This document shows positions 1 to 8,370 of a DNA stretch of 64,000 nucleotides, piece by piece. The DNA is from JANYCO01 sp035535995 (GTDB lineage: Bacteria > Bacteroidota > Bacteroidia > Cytophagales > Cytophagaceae). The stretch spans positions 1-64,000 of the forward strand of contig DATLOZ010000019.1 in the NCBI GenBank assembly GCA_035535995.1, written 5' to 3'. Every line of letters begins with the position of its first letter. Within the stretch, counting starts at the first letter, position 1. The notes beneath the pieces were generated by a model. The model was not told the origin of the DNA, searched no databases, and saw only the letters and a list, made by a program, of their open reading frames with translations. The translations under genes and the position numbers were made by a program.

Positions 1-122
1 TTTCTTCATATTTCTATCAAACACTTAAAAAAACGAAGGTCAATTTTAGCAATATTTTTTATACAATAAAAGAATTGACCTCTAAAAATAGAGATATTTT
101 AGGAAAAATATAATCCTTATAC

Positions 123-995
123 TTATTCGAAATTGACAGTGGTATTGGGAAGCAGCGCTTTAATTTTTTTCTGTTCACTTACAGGAATTTCATTGCCTAC
201 CAGGATGAGTGTTTTCAGATTTTTTAGATTGGCTATTTCGATCGGCATGGAAGTAAGCTTGTTGAAAGCAAGATCCAGCGTTTCAAGGGAAGACAAGGTC
301 GCCACAGATTTAGGTACCGTGGTCAATGCATTTTGACGCATGTTTAGAAGCTTGAGTTGCTTCAGGTTCCCAAACTCATAAGGAAGTGTAGCGATCTGAT
401 TTTTGCTCACGTTAAGCTCTCTCAAGCGAGTCATCTTTCCAACAACAGCAGGGATCGAAGTAATCTTGTTGCTGCTAAGGTCCAGTGAAATAAGTCGATC
501 AAGTTTTCCGAACTTGTCGGAAAGTGTAGTGAGTTTGTTGTTGAAGAAATTTAGCTTTACAAGAAAAGCAAGTTTTTCTGAGCCAGCCGGCAGATCTATA
601 AGAAGCTTGGAACTGAAATCTGCACAATATACTATTTCTGGTTCTACGAAAGCAGCATCGAGATCGAAGCATTCACCCATGCAAGATTTCTCAAGTTTGT
701 CGATAGCCTCCACTTTTCCATTGATCATGGCAGAAACCAGGTCGCTGCACATTTCGCTGCTGAAGAAGCCCATTTTTTTGCCAAGCAATTCTTTTGCAGT
801 AGCCCTATGATAATAGGCATCCGCATAGTCGGGTTTCAAACTAATGGCATTTGTAAATTCAGAAATGGCCTGGATATAATCTTTTTTGTTTAAACTGGCC
901 AATGCATTTTCATAGAATGTTTTAGCGTCGGGCTGGTTAAAACCAGAACTGATAAAAAAAACGAACACTAAAAATACAGTTACTAACCTGTTCAT
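123..995 (-). CDS. Exported TPR and leucine-rich-repeat protein
   Basis: The 290-residue product starts with a hydrophobic signal peptide (about residues 1-20). A TPR-like helical pair follows (about 25-70, with the pattern of alanines and the YADAYYHRA motif), then a cysteine-containing linker (about 80-130). Residues about 145-275 hold leucine-rich repeats of the form LxxLxLSxNKITSIP with a 23-residue period, as in the bacterial/plant-like LRR class. Both domain types bind proteins, so it is probably a periplasmic or surface interaction protein; no enzyme motif is visible. It lies alone, separated from pepP by a 200-base spacer. The exact partner cannot be told from sequence. Confidence 0.85.
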   Translation of the reverse strand: MNRLVTVFLVFVFFISSGFNQPDAKTFYENALASLNKKDYIQAISEFTNAISLKPDYADAYYHRATAKELLGKKMGFFSSEMCSDLVSAMINGKVEAIDKLEKSCMGECFDLDAAFVEPEIVYCADFSSKLLIDLPAGSEKLAFLVKLNFFNNKLTTLSDKFGKLDRLISLDLSSNKITSIPAVVGKMTRLRELNVSKNQIATLPYEFGNLKQLKLLNMRQNALTTVPKSVATLSSLETLDLAFNKLTSMPIEIANLKNLKTLILVGNEIPVSEQKKIKALLPNTTVNFE

Positions 996-1143
996 ATACC
1001 TTTCCTCCGATTGTTTAGTATTTAGAAGGTACGTAAACTGCGAATAAAAGTTATGATTTATAGATTAAATAGTATTAATTCAAGGGTAAACAGTTGAAAA
1101 ATAGAGAAATAAAATAGTGTAAAGTTGTCAACATCCCCTGTTG

Positions 1144-1208
1144 AAAGACTCATTGCTCTTGCTGACCTGCTGCTTTTGATGAAAGGCCAGCAAGAGCAAT
1201 GAGTCTTT
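1144..1208 (-). terminator. 21-bp perfect hairpin abutting the pepP stop codon
   Basis: The arms at 1144-1164 and 1188-1208 are perfect reverse complements and enclose a 23-base loop. The right arm reaches into the pepP stop codon (1208-1210). There is no long T run on the minus side, so it may act as an RNA 3' end stabiliser or a weak terminator rather than a strong intrinsic one. Confidence 0.6.
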
Positions 1209-2494
1209 TAATTCATTAATTCCTCAATCTCTTCTGCCTCAATGGGAATATTTTTCATCAAATCTTCATTGCCCTTGGCGGTGATAAGAATATCATTTTC
1301 CAGACGGATTCCCAGATTTTCTTCTTTTAAATACAACCCTGGCTCACAGGTAAAAACCATGCCTGCTTTGAATTTGGCATTCCTGTCGCCCACATCGTGC
1401 ACATCCAAACCGAGGAAATGCGAGATACCATGCATAAAATAGTTGCGGTAAAGAGGTTTGTTTTTGTCTTGCTTTTTTACATCTGCCACAGAAAATACTT
1501 TCAGCTCGATAAGTTCTTTGGTAACCAACTCTGCCACGGCTTTGTTGTAATCGTTTAAATTATTTCCTGCCTTCAACATCCCGATCGCGCCTTTCTGGAT
1601 GCGAAGTACAGCGTTGTACACATCTTTTTGTCTTTTGGAAAAACGCCCGCTCACAGGCACGCAGCGTGTGAGATCGGCTGCGTAGTTGCCATATTCGGCG
1701 CCGAAATCCATCAGGATCACATCGCCTTTTTGACATTCCATATTATTTTCTACATAGTGCAATACACAAGCATTACCGCCGGAAGCTATGATAGAGCTGT
1801 AGGCAGGGCCCCGCGAACGATTGCGAATAAATTCGTGTAAAATTTCTGCTTCGATCTCAAATTCTTTTACTCCTGGTTTTATAAAATTTAATACTCTGCG
1901 AAATGCTTTTTCAGTGATCATGCATGCTTCCTTCATCATCGCAATTTCTTCTGCAGCCTTGATCTGGCGAAGCTCCTGCATGATCGGTGCAGAGCGCTCG
2001 TAGGAATGCAAAGGAAATTTTTCCTTGCACCATTTGATAAAACGATCGTCGCGCGTTTGTACCATTTTGTCGGCACGTGCGTGTTCGTTGGTATTTAAAT
2101 AAATGCAAGCGCATTCTGCTGCTAAACTGTCTATCACGTTTTCAAATTGCGAAGTCCAATACACAGTAGTGATACCAGAAAGATTGGTAGCTTCCTGTTT
2201 GGTAAATTTATGTCCTTCCCAAATAGCGATGAGCTCACTGGTTTCTTTTACGAAAAGAATTTCGCGATGTACTGCATTTTTACTTTCAGGAAAAAGTACC
2301 AGGATAGTTTCTTCCTGATCGATCCCGCTAAGATAAAACAGATCATTGTTTTGTCGGAAAGGCATTGTACCATCAGCATTGGTAGGCATGATGTCATTGG
2401 AATTAAAAATCGCTAAGGCGCCTGGTTTTAAATGCTTGGTGTAGTTTTTACGATTCTGGGTAAAAAATTGACTATTTATAGGCTGATACCGCAT
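1208..2494 (-). CDS. pepP: Xaa-Pro aminopeptidase (aminopeptidase P, M24B)
   Basis: This 428-residue metallopeptidase removes an N-terminal residue that precedes proline. The N-terminal creatinase-like domain covers about residues 1-160 and the pita-bread catalytic domain about 175-420. All five metal ligands of the family can be placed: D263 (MDFGAEYG), D274 (AADLTR), H359 in the HGISHFLGLDVHD motif, E384 (TCEPG) and E399 (RLEN). The length matches the E. coli enzyme. There is no signal peptide, so it is cytoplasmic. The start is the ATG at 2494. It diverges from the subtilisin-like protease gene at 2693. Confidence 0.95.
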   Translation of the reverse strand: MRYQPINSQFFTQNRKNYTKHLKPGALAIFNSNDIMPTNADGTMPFRQNNDLFYLSGIDQEETILVLFPESKNAVHREILFVKETSELIAIWEGHKFTKQEATNLSGITTVYWTSQFENVIDSLAAECACIYLNTNEHARADKMVQTRDDRFIKWCKEKFPLHSYERSAPIMQELRQIKAAEEIAMMKEACMITEKAFRRVLNFIKPGVKEFEIEAEILHEFIRNRSRGPAYSSIIASGGNACVLHYVENNMECQKGDVILMDFGAEYGNYAADLTRCVPVSGRFSKRQKDVYNAVLRIQKGAIGMLKAGNNLNDYNKAVAELVTKELIELKVFSVADVKKQDKNKPLYRNYFMHGISHFLGLDVHDVGDRNAKFKAGMVFTCEPGLYLKEENLGIRLENDILITAKGNEDLMKNIPIEAEEIEELMN

Positions 2495-2692
2495 GTTTGT
2501 TTAATTATTTGTTAAGGATTATAGGGCAATAAAACAATATAACGTAATATTGCCAGTTAAAAAGATTGTTTAACCAATAAGCTATTTTCCCAAAGGTATT
2601 AGCCGTGGTTTTCGAAGTTTCGGAATGAATAATGCAGTCCGGATATACGTCGAAACAACCTTTAATTTTCATAAAAATACACAAACATCAAT

Positions 2693-4237
2693 ATGAATAA
2701 AATTCTTTCGGTTTTATTGTGCTTACTATCGTTGTCTTCTGCCTGGGCGCAAGATAAATATTGGGTTTCCTTTAAAGACAAAGACACAAGTTCTTATTCC
2801 TATTCCCATTATCTCAGCAAAGAAGCGATTGAAAATCGAAATACGTTTAACCTGCCTTTGTATCAATACAGCGATGTACCTGTAAACACCGCTTATCTCC
2901 ATGCCCTGGAAACGATGGGTGTTCAGACGCTTTATCCTTCGCGCTGGTTGAATTCCGTATCCGCCTATATGACGGGCGAACAGGTGAAGGCAGTAAGACA
3001 ACTGGATTTCGTATCCGAGATCGCACCTATCGATCAAAAATTACAACTCGCTTCCTGCGGAATTGCAGTGAATCCTGCTTATGTACACATCGCGATGAAA
3101 CAAATGCAGATCAATTCTTTCATCGATGATTCCCTTACGGGAAAAGGTGTAGTAATGGGTGTGATCGATGCCGGGTTCTATCAGGCGCAGACAGACAAGA
3201 TGCTTCGACATATTTTTGACGAACATAAGATCATTGCGCAAAAAGATTTCCTTTCTCCTGAACGTTCAGACCTAATTACAGAAAAAGCAACCGATGCCGA
3301 TTATCACGGACGTATGGTATTGGATATGATTGCAGGATATAACGCTATAACGCGCGAGCTGACAGGGATGGCGCCCAACACGCGCTTTTACCTGGCGCGC
3401 ACTGAACATGGTGATAAAGAATTTCGCGGAGAAGAAGATACCTGGATCGCTGCCATGGAATGGATGGACAGCAAAGGCGTACGACTTATCAGCACCTCGC
3501 TGGGATATGCTATCAAGATGGACGATCCGAATGATAATTATACGCAACGTGAAATGGACGGTAAAACAACCCGCATCAGCAAAGCCGCACAGATCGCTAC
3601 GGACGAGAAAGGAATTTTTCTGGTAGTCTCTGCTGGTAATGAAGGCAGCAATCCAAACTGGCAAATTATTTCTTCTCCTGCCGACGCGCAAGGCGTGCTC
3701 TCGATCGGCGCTACGAAAAGCGACAATTGCGAAAGGATCGAATACAGCAGTATTGGTCCTGAATTTCTTCCTTATCTCAAACCGAATGTTTCCTGTTATT
3801 CGCCAAACGGTACTTCTTTCTCCGCCCCAGCCATAGCGGGCTTCGTAGCTTGTATGATGCAGAAGGCTCCTACGATGGATAATAAAAAAATGAAAGCATT
3901 GATTGAGAAAAGCGCTCATTTATATCCTTATGGAAATAATTTTATAGGATACGGAATTCCGCGTGCTTCGCGTGCATTGAAATTGATCGAAGACCCAACT
4001 TTTGATTTTGGTACAGCAACCCTGAAAGAAGTAAATAAAAAATCATTCGCCTTGCATAATAAGAAAGGTAAGAAACAAGAAGTAGTACTTTTTCATAAGA
4101 AAAATGAATTTGTAGTCACCGATCAGAAAACGGTTTCCTTCAGCAAAAGTGGAAAACTGAAGATCCGCAAACCATCCGATGTGGCCAGAACTACGGTGAC
4201 TTATTTGGATACGGTGATTGAAGTTGTGTGGAAGTAA
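2693..4237 (+). CDS. Secreted subtilisin-like serine protease (S8)
   Basis: The product has 514 residues with a clear signal peptide (residues 1-19, cut near AWAQ). A prodomain-like region (20-120) precedes the S8 catalytic domain. The triad is visible as D159 (GVIDAGF), H205 (DYHGRMV) and S375 (GTSFSAPA), with the oxyanion asparagine N316 in SAGNEG. About 90 residues after the catalytic domain form a beta-rich tail ending in EVVWK; it does not look like a standard T9SS sorting domain, so export beyond the periplasm is uncertain. The gene is monocistronic and ends against a long palindrome shared with the convergent ABC exporter gene. Role: extracytoplasmic proteolysis of unknown substrate. 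Confidence 0.92.
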   Translation: MNKILSVLLCLLSLSSAWAQDKYWVSFKDKDTSSYSYSHYLSKEAIENRNTFNLPLYQYSDVPVNTAYLHALETMGVQTLYPSRWLNSVSAYMTGEQVKAVRQLDFVSEIAPIDQKLQLASCGIAVNPAYVHIAMKQMQINSFIDDSLTGKGVVMGVIDAGFYQAQTDKMLRHIFDEHKIIAQKDFLSPERSDLITEKATDADYHGRMVLDMIAGYNAITRELTGMAPNTRFYLARTEHGDKEFRGEEDTWIAAMEWMDSKGVRLISTSLGYAIKMDDPNDNYTQREMDGKTTRISKAAQIATDEKGIFLVVSAGNEGSNPNWQIISSPADAQGVLSIGATKSDNCERIEYSSIGPEFLPYLKPNVSCYSPNGTSFSAPAIAGFVACMMQKAPTMDNKKMKALIEKSAHLYPYGNNFIGYGIPRASRALKLIEDPTFDFGTATLKEVNKKSFALHNKKGKKQEVVLFHKKNEFVVTDQKTVSFSKSGKLKIRKPSDVARTTVTYLDTVIEVVWK

Positions 4238-4239
4238 GA

Positions 4240-4309
4240 AGTTATGAATTATGAATGTTGAGTTATGAATTATTTTTAACTCATAACTCAACATTCATAA
4301 TTCATAACT
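4240..4309. repeat. 32-bp near-perfect palindrome between two convergent genes
   Basis: Arms at 4240-4271 and 4278-4309 match with one mismatch around a six-base AT-rich loop. The element starts two bases after the protease stop codon (4235-4237) and ends at the base before the ABC exporter stop codon (4310-4312). It is the best-preserved copy of the CTCATAACTCAACATTCATA word family also seen near 26221, 42313, 50861 and 51345. In transcripts of either gene it would form a very long hairpin, probably serving as a bidirectional terminator. Confidence 0.85.
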
Positions 4310-6115
4310 TTATTGGTTCTCTTCCTGCAACTGTTTTTGATAGAGCTCCCGGTAGATCCCACTTTTTGCCATCAATTCTTCGTGGCTTCCTTGTTCGGCG
4401 AGGTGACCGTTGTCCAGCACTAATATTTTATGCGCCAGTTTTACAGAGGAAACCCGGTGCGAAATGATCACCGAAGTTTTTTGATCCATTATTTTTTCCA
4501 GGTTGGAAAGTATGATATTTTCTGTACTAGTATCTACTGCCGAAAGGCAATCATCCAATACCAGGATCTGCGGATTGCGCACAATGGCGCGGGCGATAGA
4601 GAGACGTTGTTTTTGTCCGCCGGAAAGAGTAATACCACGCTCGCCGATAATGGTATCAAATTGAAGTGGAAAATTCTGAATGTTCTTATAAAGATCAGCA
4701 TCCTGGGAAGCTTTTACAATGGCGGGTTCCAGCAGATTATCCGAACCGAAAGCAATATTGTTGCGAATCGTATCGGAAAATAAAAATACATCCTGTGGTA
4801 CGTAGCCAAGATTGCTGCGGTATTGAGAAAGGTCTAATTTTTTTAGATTAACACCATCCAGCAATATTTCTCCTGCAGTAGGATCATACATACGACAGAT
4901 CAGGTTGGCAATCGTGCTTTTGCCTGAGCCTGTATTGCCTACAATGGCGAGCGTTTCGCCGGTGTGTATTTTGAACGAAATATTCTGAAGCGCATTAATA
5001 CCGGTATCGGCATAAGTGAAACTTACATTTCTGAACTCTATTTCGCCTTTGAGCTGTAGCAATTTCTGATCGCCGGGTTCTATACTGGATTGTATCTTTA
5101 GAAATTCATTGATCCTGCCTTGCGATACTTCTGCCCGCTGGATCTGGCTGCTGATCCAGCCCAGCGCTGCTACCGGCCAACTCATCCGGTTGAGGTAATA
5201 GAAAAATTCTGCTATATGGCCCACATTCATATGCCCCGCGATCACCTCTTCTCCGCCTATGTAGACCACCAAGATGTTACTAGCGCCAATTAAAGTAAGA
5301 ATAGTAGGAAAAAACATAGACTGGATCAGGCTCAGCTGGATGGAAGCATTTTTATAGTCTTCACTTTTCGCTTCAAACTTGCTGATCGAATCTTTTTCGC
5401 GTACAAAAGATTTTAAAATGCGAATCCCGGAGAAAGCTTCCTGCACCTGTGTAGAAAGATCGGATTGGCTTCGCTGGATCACTTCGGATTTTTTGGTAAT
5501 GCGGTTGTTGACCAGGTAAATGCACAAGGCCAGTAAAGGAAGCGGCAGAAGCGTGAACAAGGTGAGCTTCAGGTTTACCATCAGCATGAAAGGAATGGTC
5601 ACTGTAAAGATCGCTAGCAGGTTGATCCCATACATGATGCAAGGACCAAGATAGTTTCGTACAAGGCTTACATCCTCAGAGATCCGGTTCATCAGGTCTC
5701 CGGTATTATTTTTTTTATAAAATGTTAAAGGTAGTTTTTGGTAGTGGTCGTAAATTTCATTTTTAAGATCATACTCAATTCTCCTGGAAATGCTGATGAT
5801 TATTTTCCGGTAGTAAAAAAGAAAAAAACACGCGGCTACTGAAGTACCCAGCATGAGTAGGAAGAAGTATAAGATCTGATGTTTGAACTGTGCGAGTAAA
5901 AGCTCTTTCCGGGCAGGATCTTCGGCGCTTTTATAGACCTTAATGGCGTCCATCACTTCATTCAGGGAATTGCTTGTGAGCGGTCCTATGAACGTGGCAA
6001 AAATATTATAGATAAAAATAAATAAAACACCGACCAGCAGTTGATATTTATATTTGAACAAGTATTTATTTAAATAAGCCAGTTCTCTCATGCCCGCTTT
6101 TTCTCCTCTTTTCAA
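4310..6115 (-). CDS. ABC exporter, fused permease and ATPase (MsbA/MdlA-like)
   Basis: This 601-residue half-transporter has six predicted membrane helices (about residues 25-320) followed by a nucleotide-binding domain. Walker A is GNTGSGKS (393-400), the signature is LSGGQ (497-501), Walker B is ILVLDD (517-522), and a D-loop SAVD follows. The residue after Walker B Asp is Asp (D522) instead of the catalytic Glu, a change common in one half of heterodimeric exporters such as MdlA/YheI types; no partner gene is adjacent. Likely role: ATP-driven export of a lipid, drug or peptide across the inner membrane. It diverges from nusB. An in-frame ATG at codon 9 (RGEKAGMREL) is an alternative start. 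Confidence 0.9.
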   Translation of the reverse strand: MKRGEKAGMRELAYLNKYLFKYKYQLLVGVLFIFIYNIFATFIGPLTSNSLNEVMDAIKVYKSAEDPARKELLLAQFKHQILYFFLLMLGTSVAACFFLFYYRKIIISISRRIEYDLKNEIYDHYQKLPLTFYKKNNTGDLMNRISEDVSLVRNYLGPCIMYGINLLAIFTVTIPFMLMVNLKLTLFTLLPLPLLALCIYLVNNRITKKSEVIQRSQSDLSTQVQEAFSGIRILKSFVREKDSISKFEAKSEDYKNASIQLSLIQSMFFPTILTLIGASNILVVYIGGEEVIAGHMNVGHIAEFFYYLNRMSWPVAALGWISSQIQRAEVSQGRINEFLKIQSSIEPGDQKLLQLKGEIEFRNVSFTYADTGINALQNISFKIHTGETLAIVGNTGSGKSTIANLICRMYDPTAGEILLDGVNLKKLDLSQYRSNLGYVPQDVFLFSDTIRNNIAFGSDNLLEPAIVKASQDADLYKNIQNFPLQFDTIIGERGITLSGGQKQRLSIARAIVRNPQILVLDDCLSAVDTSTENIILSNLEKIMDQKTSVIISHRVSSVKLAHKILVLDNGHLAEQGSHEELMAKSGIYRELYQKQLQEENQ

Positions 6116-6249
6116 ACAATTCTGACATCAGTTTGTTTAACTATGCTAGAATTGTTAATTTTGTTGTATAAACAAAGATAAGATAACTATCAGATTGTTG
6201 AAACAGAATCATTTCATTTCAACAGATATTTTAAAATCGTTCTTTAAAC

Positions 6250-7425
6250 ATGCTAAACAGAAGGTTATTGAGAATTAAAGTGATGCAGGCTCTGTATGCG
6301 CTCTATCAGTCAAGAGAATCAAATTTTGAATTAGGACTGGAAGAAATTGCAGAAGCATTTTTACCTGATCTTAATTCTATGGAAGTGCAGGACCATGTAC
6401 TATTGAAAAAGAAAAAAGAAGAAGCCTCTGCTTTGTATGAAAAATCCTTTCACGAAAAAGTTGAATACACCACCCAGGAAAAAGATGTGATCGTTGCAGT
6501 TGAAAACGCGCGCTCTTCCTATAAATTCAGGGTAGACAAAGATATCAAACATTTCCGCAAACTAATGCTGGAAGATGTAGACAACATCAACTACAAATAC
6601 CTGGAAATGCTCAGCCTGCTGATCGAACTCGCAGAGTATGTGCAGGTAGACGAAGATGAAAAAAAGAGCAAGCTGGTAAAAGCTCTTCCTACCGCTACAA
6701 AAGAACTCAAGCTTCAAAACAATGCGGTGATCAAAGCCCTCAAAGCAAATAAAGATTTTGAACTTGCCAGAATTAAAAACAACATCCAGTCGGATGTTTC
6801 GTTTGTGCGAACCACGTTCAAAGAATACCTGAAGCTGGATGAAGAATATAAAAAGTACCAAGCGCTGAACGAAAGCAATATCGAGGCCGACAAAGAGATC
6901 TGTCTTTATATCGTCAAAACTATTTTCCTGAAAAAGGAAGCCATCGTGGCGCACTTTGAGCAAGACGATCTGAACTGGACAGAGAATAGCTCCATTGTGA
7001 AAAGCATGGTAGTGAAAACAATCAAATCGGCAGGGGAGGGTAATACTTCCGATGATCATCATCTGTTATTGGATATTTCTTCCAACTGGGAAGAAGACAA
7101 GGCATATTTCATGGAGCTTTATGACAAAACGATCCAAATGGATGAAAAGCTGGAGCCTATTATTACGGAAAGGGTAAAAAACTGGGAAGCCGACCGTGTG
7201 GCCATTATGGACAAGATTATTATGAAACTGGCTACCGTAGAGATGATCATATTCCCAAGTATTCCAGTAAAAGTGTCTATAAATGAGTTTATTGAAATCT
7301 CTAAGATCTATAGTACTCCGAAAAGTAAAGTGTTTGTGAACGGGATCTTGGATAGTATCGCGGCCGACCTTACGAAAGACGGCACGATCCGCAAAAGCGG
7401 AAGAGGATTGATTGATAATAAGTAA
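6250..7425 (+). CDS. nusB: Transcription antitermination factor NusB, long form
   Basis: The N terminus MLNRRLLRIKVMQALYALYQS is the NusB RRxxRxxxMQALY signature, and the C-terminal part (about residues 255-375) carries the rest of the helical NusB fold, including DKIIMKLATVEMIIF and the FIEISKIYSTPKSKVFVNG motif. NusB binds boxA RNA with S10 and prevents premature termination in rRNA operons. At 391 residues it is nearly three times as long as the roughly 139-residue E. coli protein; the additional charged helical segment sits between the two conserved parts. It heads the cluster with DUF1573, yajC, YbbR and coaE, a common Bacteroidota arrangement. A promoter directly after its stop codon lets the downstream genes be transcribed on their own. 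Confidence 0.93.
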   Translation: MLNRRLLRIKVMQALYALYQSRESNFELGLEEIAEAFLPDLNSMEVQDHVLLKKKKEEASALYEKSFHEKVEYTTQEKDVIVAVENARSSYKFRVDKDIKHFRKLMLEDVDNINYKYLEMLSLLIELAEYVQVDEDEKKSKLVKALPTATKELKLQNNAVIKALKANKDFELARIKNNIQSDVSFVRTTFKEYLKLDEEYKKYQALNESNIEADKEICLYIVKTIFLKKEAIVAHFEQDDLNWTENSSIVKSMVVKTIKSAGEGNTSDDHHLLLDISSNWEEDKAYFMELYDKTIQMDEKLEPIITERVKNWEADRVAIMDKIIMKLATVEMIIFPSIPVKVSINEFIEISKIYSTPKSKVFVNGILDSIAADLTKDGTIRKSGRGLIDNK

Positions 7426-7426
7426 A

Positions 7427-7457
7427 TTTGAAGGACTTGAGAATATTTTTAATTTTG
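7427..7457 (+). promoter_or_regulatory. Bacteroidota-type promoter for DUF1573-yajC-ybbR-coaE
   Basis: TTTG at 7427-7430 and TAATTTTG at 7450-7457 are separated by exactly 19 bases, a perfect fit to the phylum's -33 TTTG and -7 TAnnTTTG consensus. It starts one base after the nusB stop codon and lies 26 bases before the DUF1573 start. Confidence 0.75.
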
Positions 7458-7483
7458 CAACGCACTATAAACTATGAACAATT

Positions 7484-7963
7484 ATGCTTAGAACAATCAA
7501 TTATACCTTGCTTCTAGTAACTGCTGCGATCACTCTTAATGCTTGCAGCCAGGGAGAAAAATCAACTACCAATGCTGATTCTACTACTGTAACCGCAGAC
7601 ACAGTAAAAAAAGCAGCATTGCCGCTTACAAAACTTGAGTTCCTGGAATCTTCTTTTGATTTCGGAAAAATTGACGAAGGAAAAAAAGTAGAACATATCT
7701 TCAAATTTAAAAACACCGGTGAAAATCCTTTGGTACTGCAAGATGCCAGAGCATCCTGCGGATGTACAATTCCTGAGTATACCAAAGATACCATTGCTCC
7801 AGGTTCAGAAGGCGAACTCAAAGTGATCTACGACAGTGCCAACAAAGAAGGTAAGATCGATAAAACAGTAACCGTTACTGCCAACACAGAGCCTGCTACC
7901 ACAGATATCAAGATCAGCGCTTTCGTGTTGAAAAAAGTAGACGGTCCTTATAACAAGCAATAA
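7484..7963 (+). CDS. DUF1573 lipoprotein
   Basis: The 159-residue product begins with a lipoprotein signal ending in LNAC (Cys 21), then a low-complexity Ser/Thr linker, then a DUF1573 domain (about 45-155) with the characteristic FDFGKIDEGKKVEHIFKFKN start and the SCGCTIPEY motif. The fold resembles an immunoglobulin-like (ASH/MSP) beta sandwich. The function of the family is not established. Conserved placement before yajC suggests a link to the envelope or the Sec export system, but that is inference. It lies 18 bases upstream of yajC and probably shares its transcript. Confidence 0.9.
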   Translation: MLRTINYTLLLVTAAITLNACSQGEKSTTNADSTTVTADTVKKAALPLTKLEFLESSFDFGKIDEGKKVEHIFKFKNTGENPLVLQDARASCGCTIPEYTKDTIAPGSEGELKVIYDSANKEGKIDKTVTVTANTEPATTDIKISAFVLKKVDGPYNKQ

Positions 7964-7981
7964 TTTAAATCAAATATACAA

Positions 7982-8317
7982 ATGCTAGAATTCGTATTAC
8001 TGCAGGCACCTGCTGCAAAAGCCAACCCAATAATCCAATTCCTTCCTATCGTTGGGATCGTGATCGTTTTTTATTTCTTCATGCTTAGACCTCAGCAGAA
8101 AAAAGCAAAAGACCAAAAAACGTTCAGAGAGAATCTTAAAAAAGGAGACAACGTAATAACCATCGGTGGTCTGCACGGCAAAATTGCCAGCATCGAATCG
8201 GATGATACGATCATTGTGGAAGTTGACAAAGGCATCAAATTGAAGTTTGAAAAATCTTCGATCTCTGCCGATGGAAGCAAGAAGGTAAATGCTTCTTCCA
8301 CTCTTGAGTCGAAATAA
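7982..8317 (+). CDS. yajC: Preprotein translocase subunit YajC
   Basis: This 111-residue protein has one membrane helix (about residues 18-37: IIQFLPIVGIVIVFYFFML) followed by RPQQKKAKDQ and the KKGDNVITIGGLHGKIASI block, the family hallmark. YajC associates with SecDF and assists Sec translocation from the inner membrane. The length is typical. It sits between the DUF1573 and YbbR-type genes, all in one direction. Confidence 0.96.
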   Translation: MLEFVLLQAPAAKANPIIQFLPIVGIVIVFYFFMLRPQQKKAKDQKTFRENLKKGDNVITIGGLHGKIASIESDDTIIVEVDKGIKLKFEKSSISADGSKKVNASSTLESK

Positions 8318-8370
8318 TTTAATGGGATCATAGCAGTGACTATGACGACACATTTTAACGTTCTGAAATT

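Noticed and set aside
2532..2571. Small inverted repeats (CAATAT/ATATTG, GTTAAA/TTTAAC) between pepP and the protease gene
   Set aside because: Six-base arms are expected by chance in such sequence and do not match the promoter pattern.
3272..3919. 215-codon antisense frame over the subtilisin-like protease
   Set aside because: It covers the catalytic core of the S8 protease, has no domain or ribosome-binding site, and starts inside the coding region.
6196..6224. 8-bp inverted repeat TGTTGAAA/TTTCAACA upstream of nusB as an operator
   Set aside because: Only eight bases in AT-rich DNA, with no known regulator or second copy; it may be chance.
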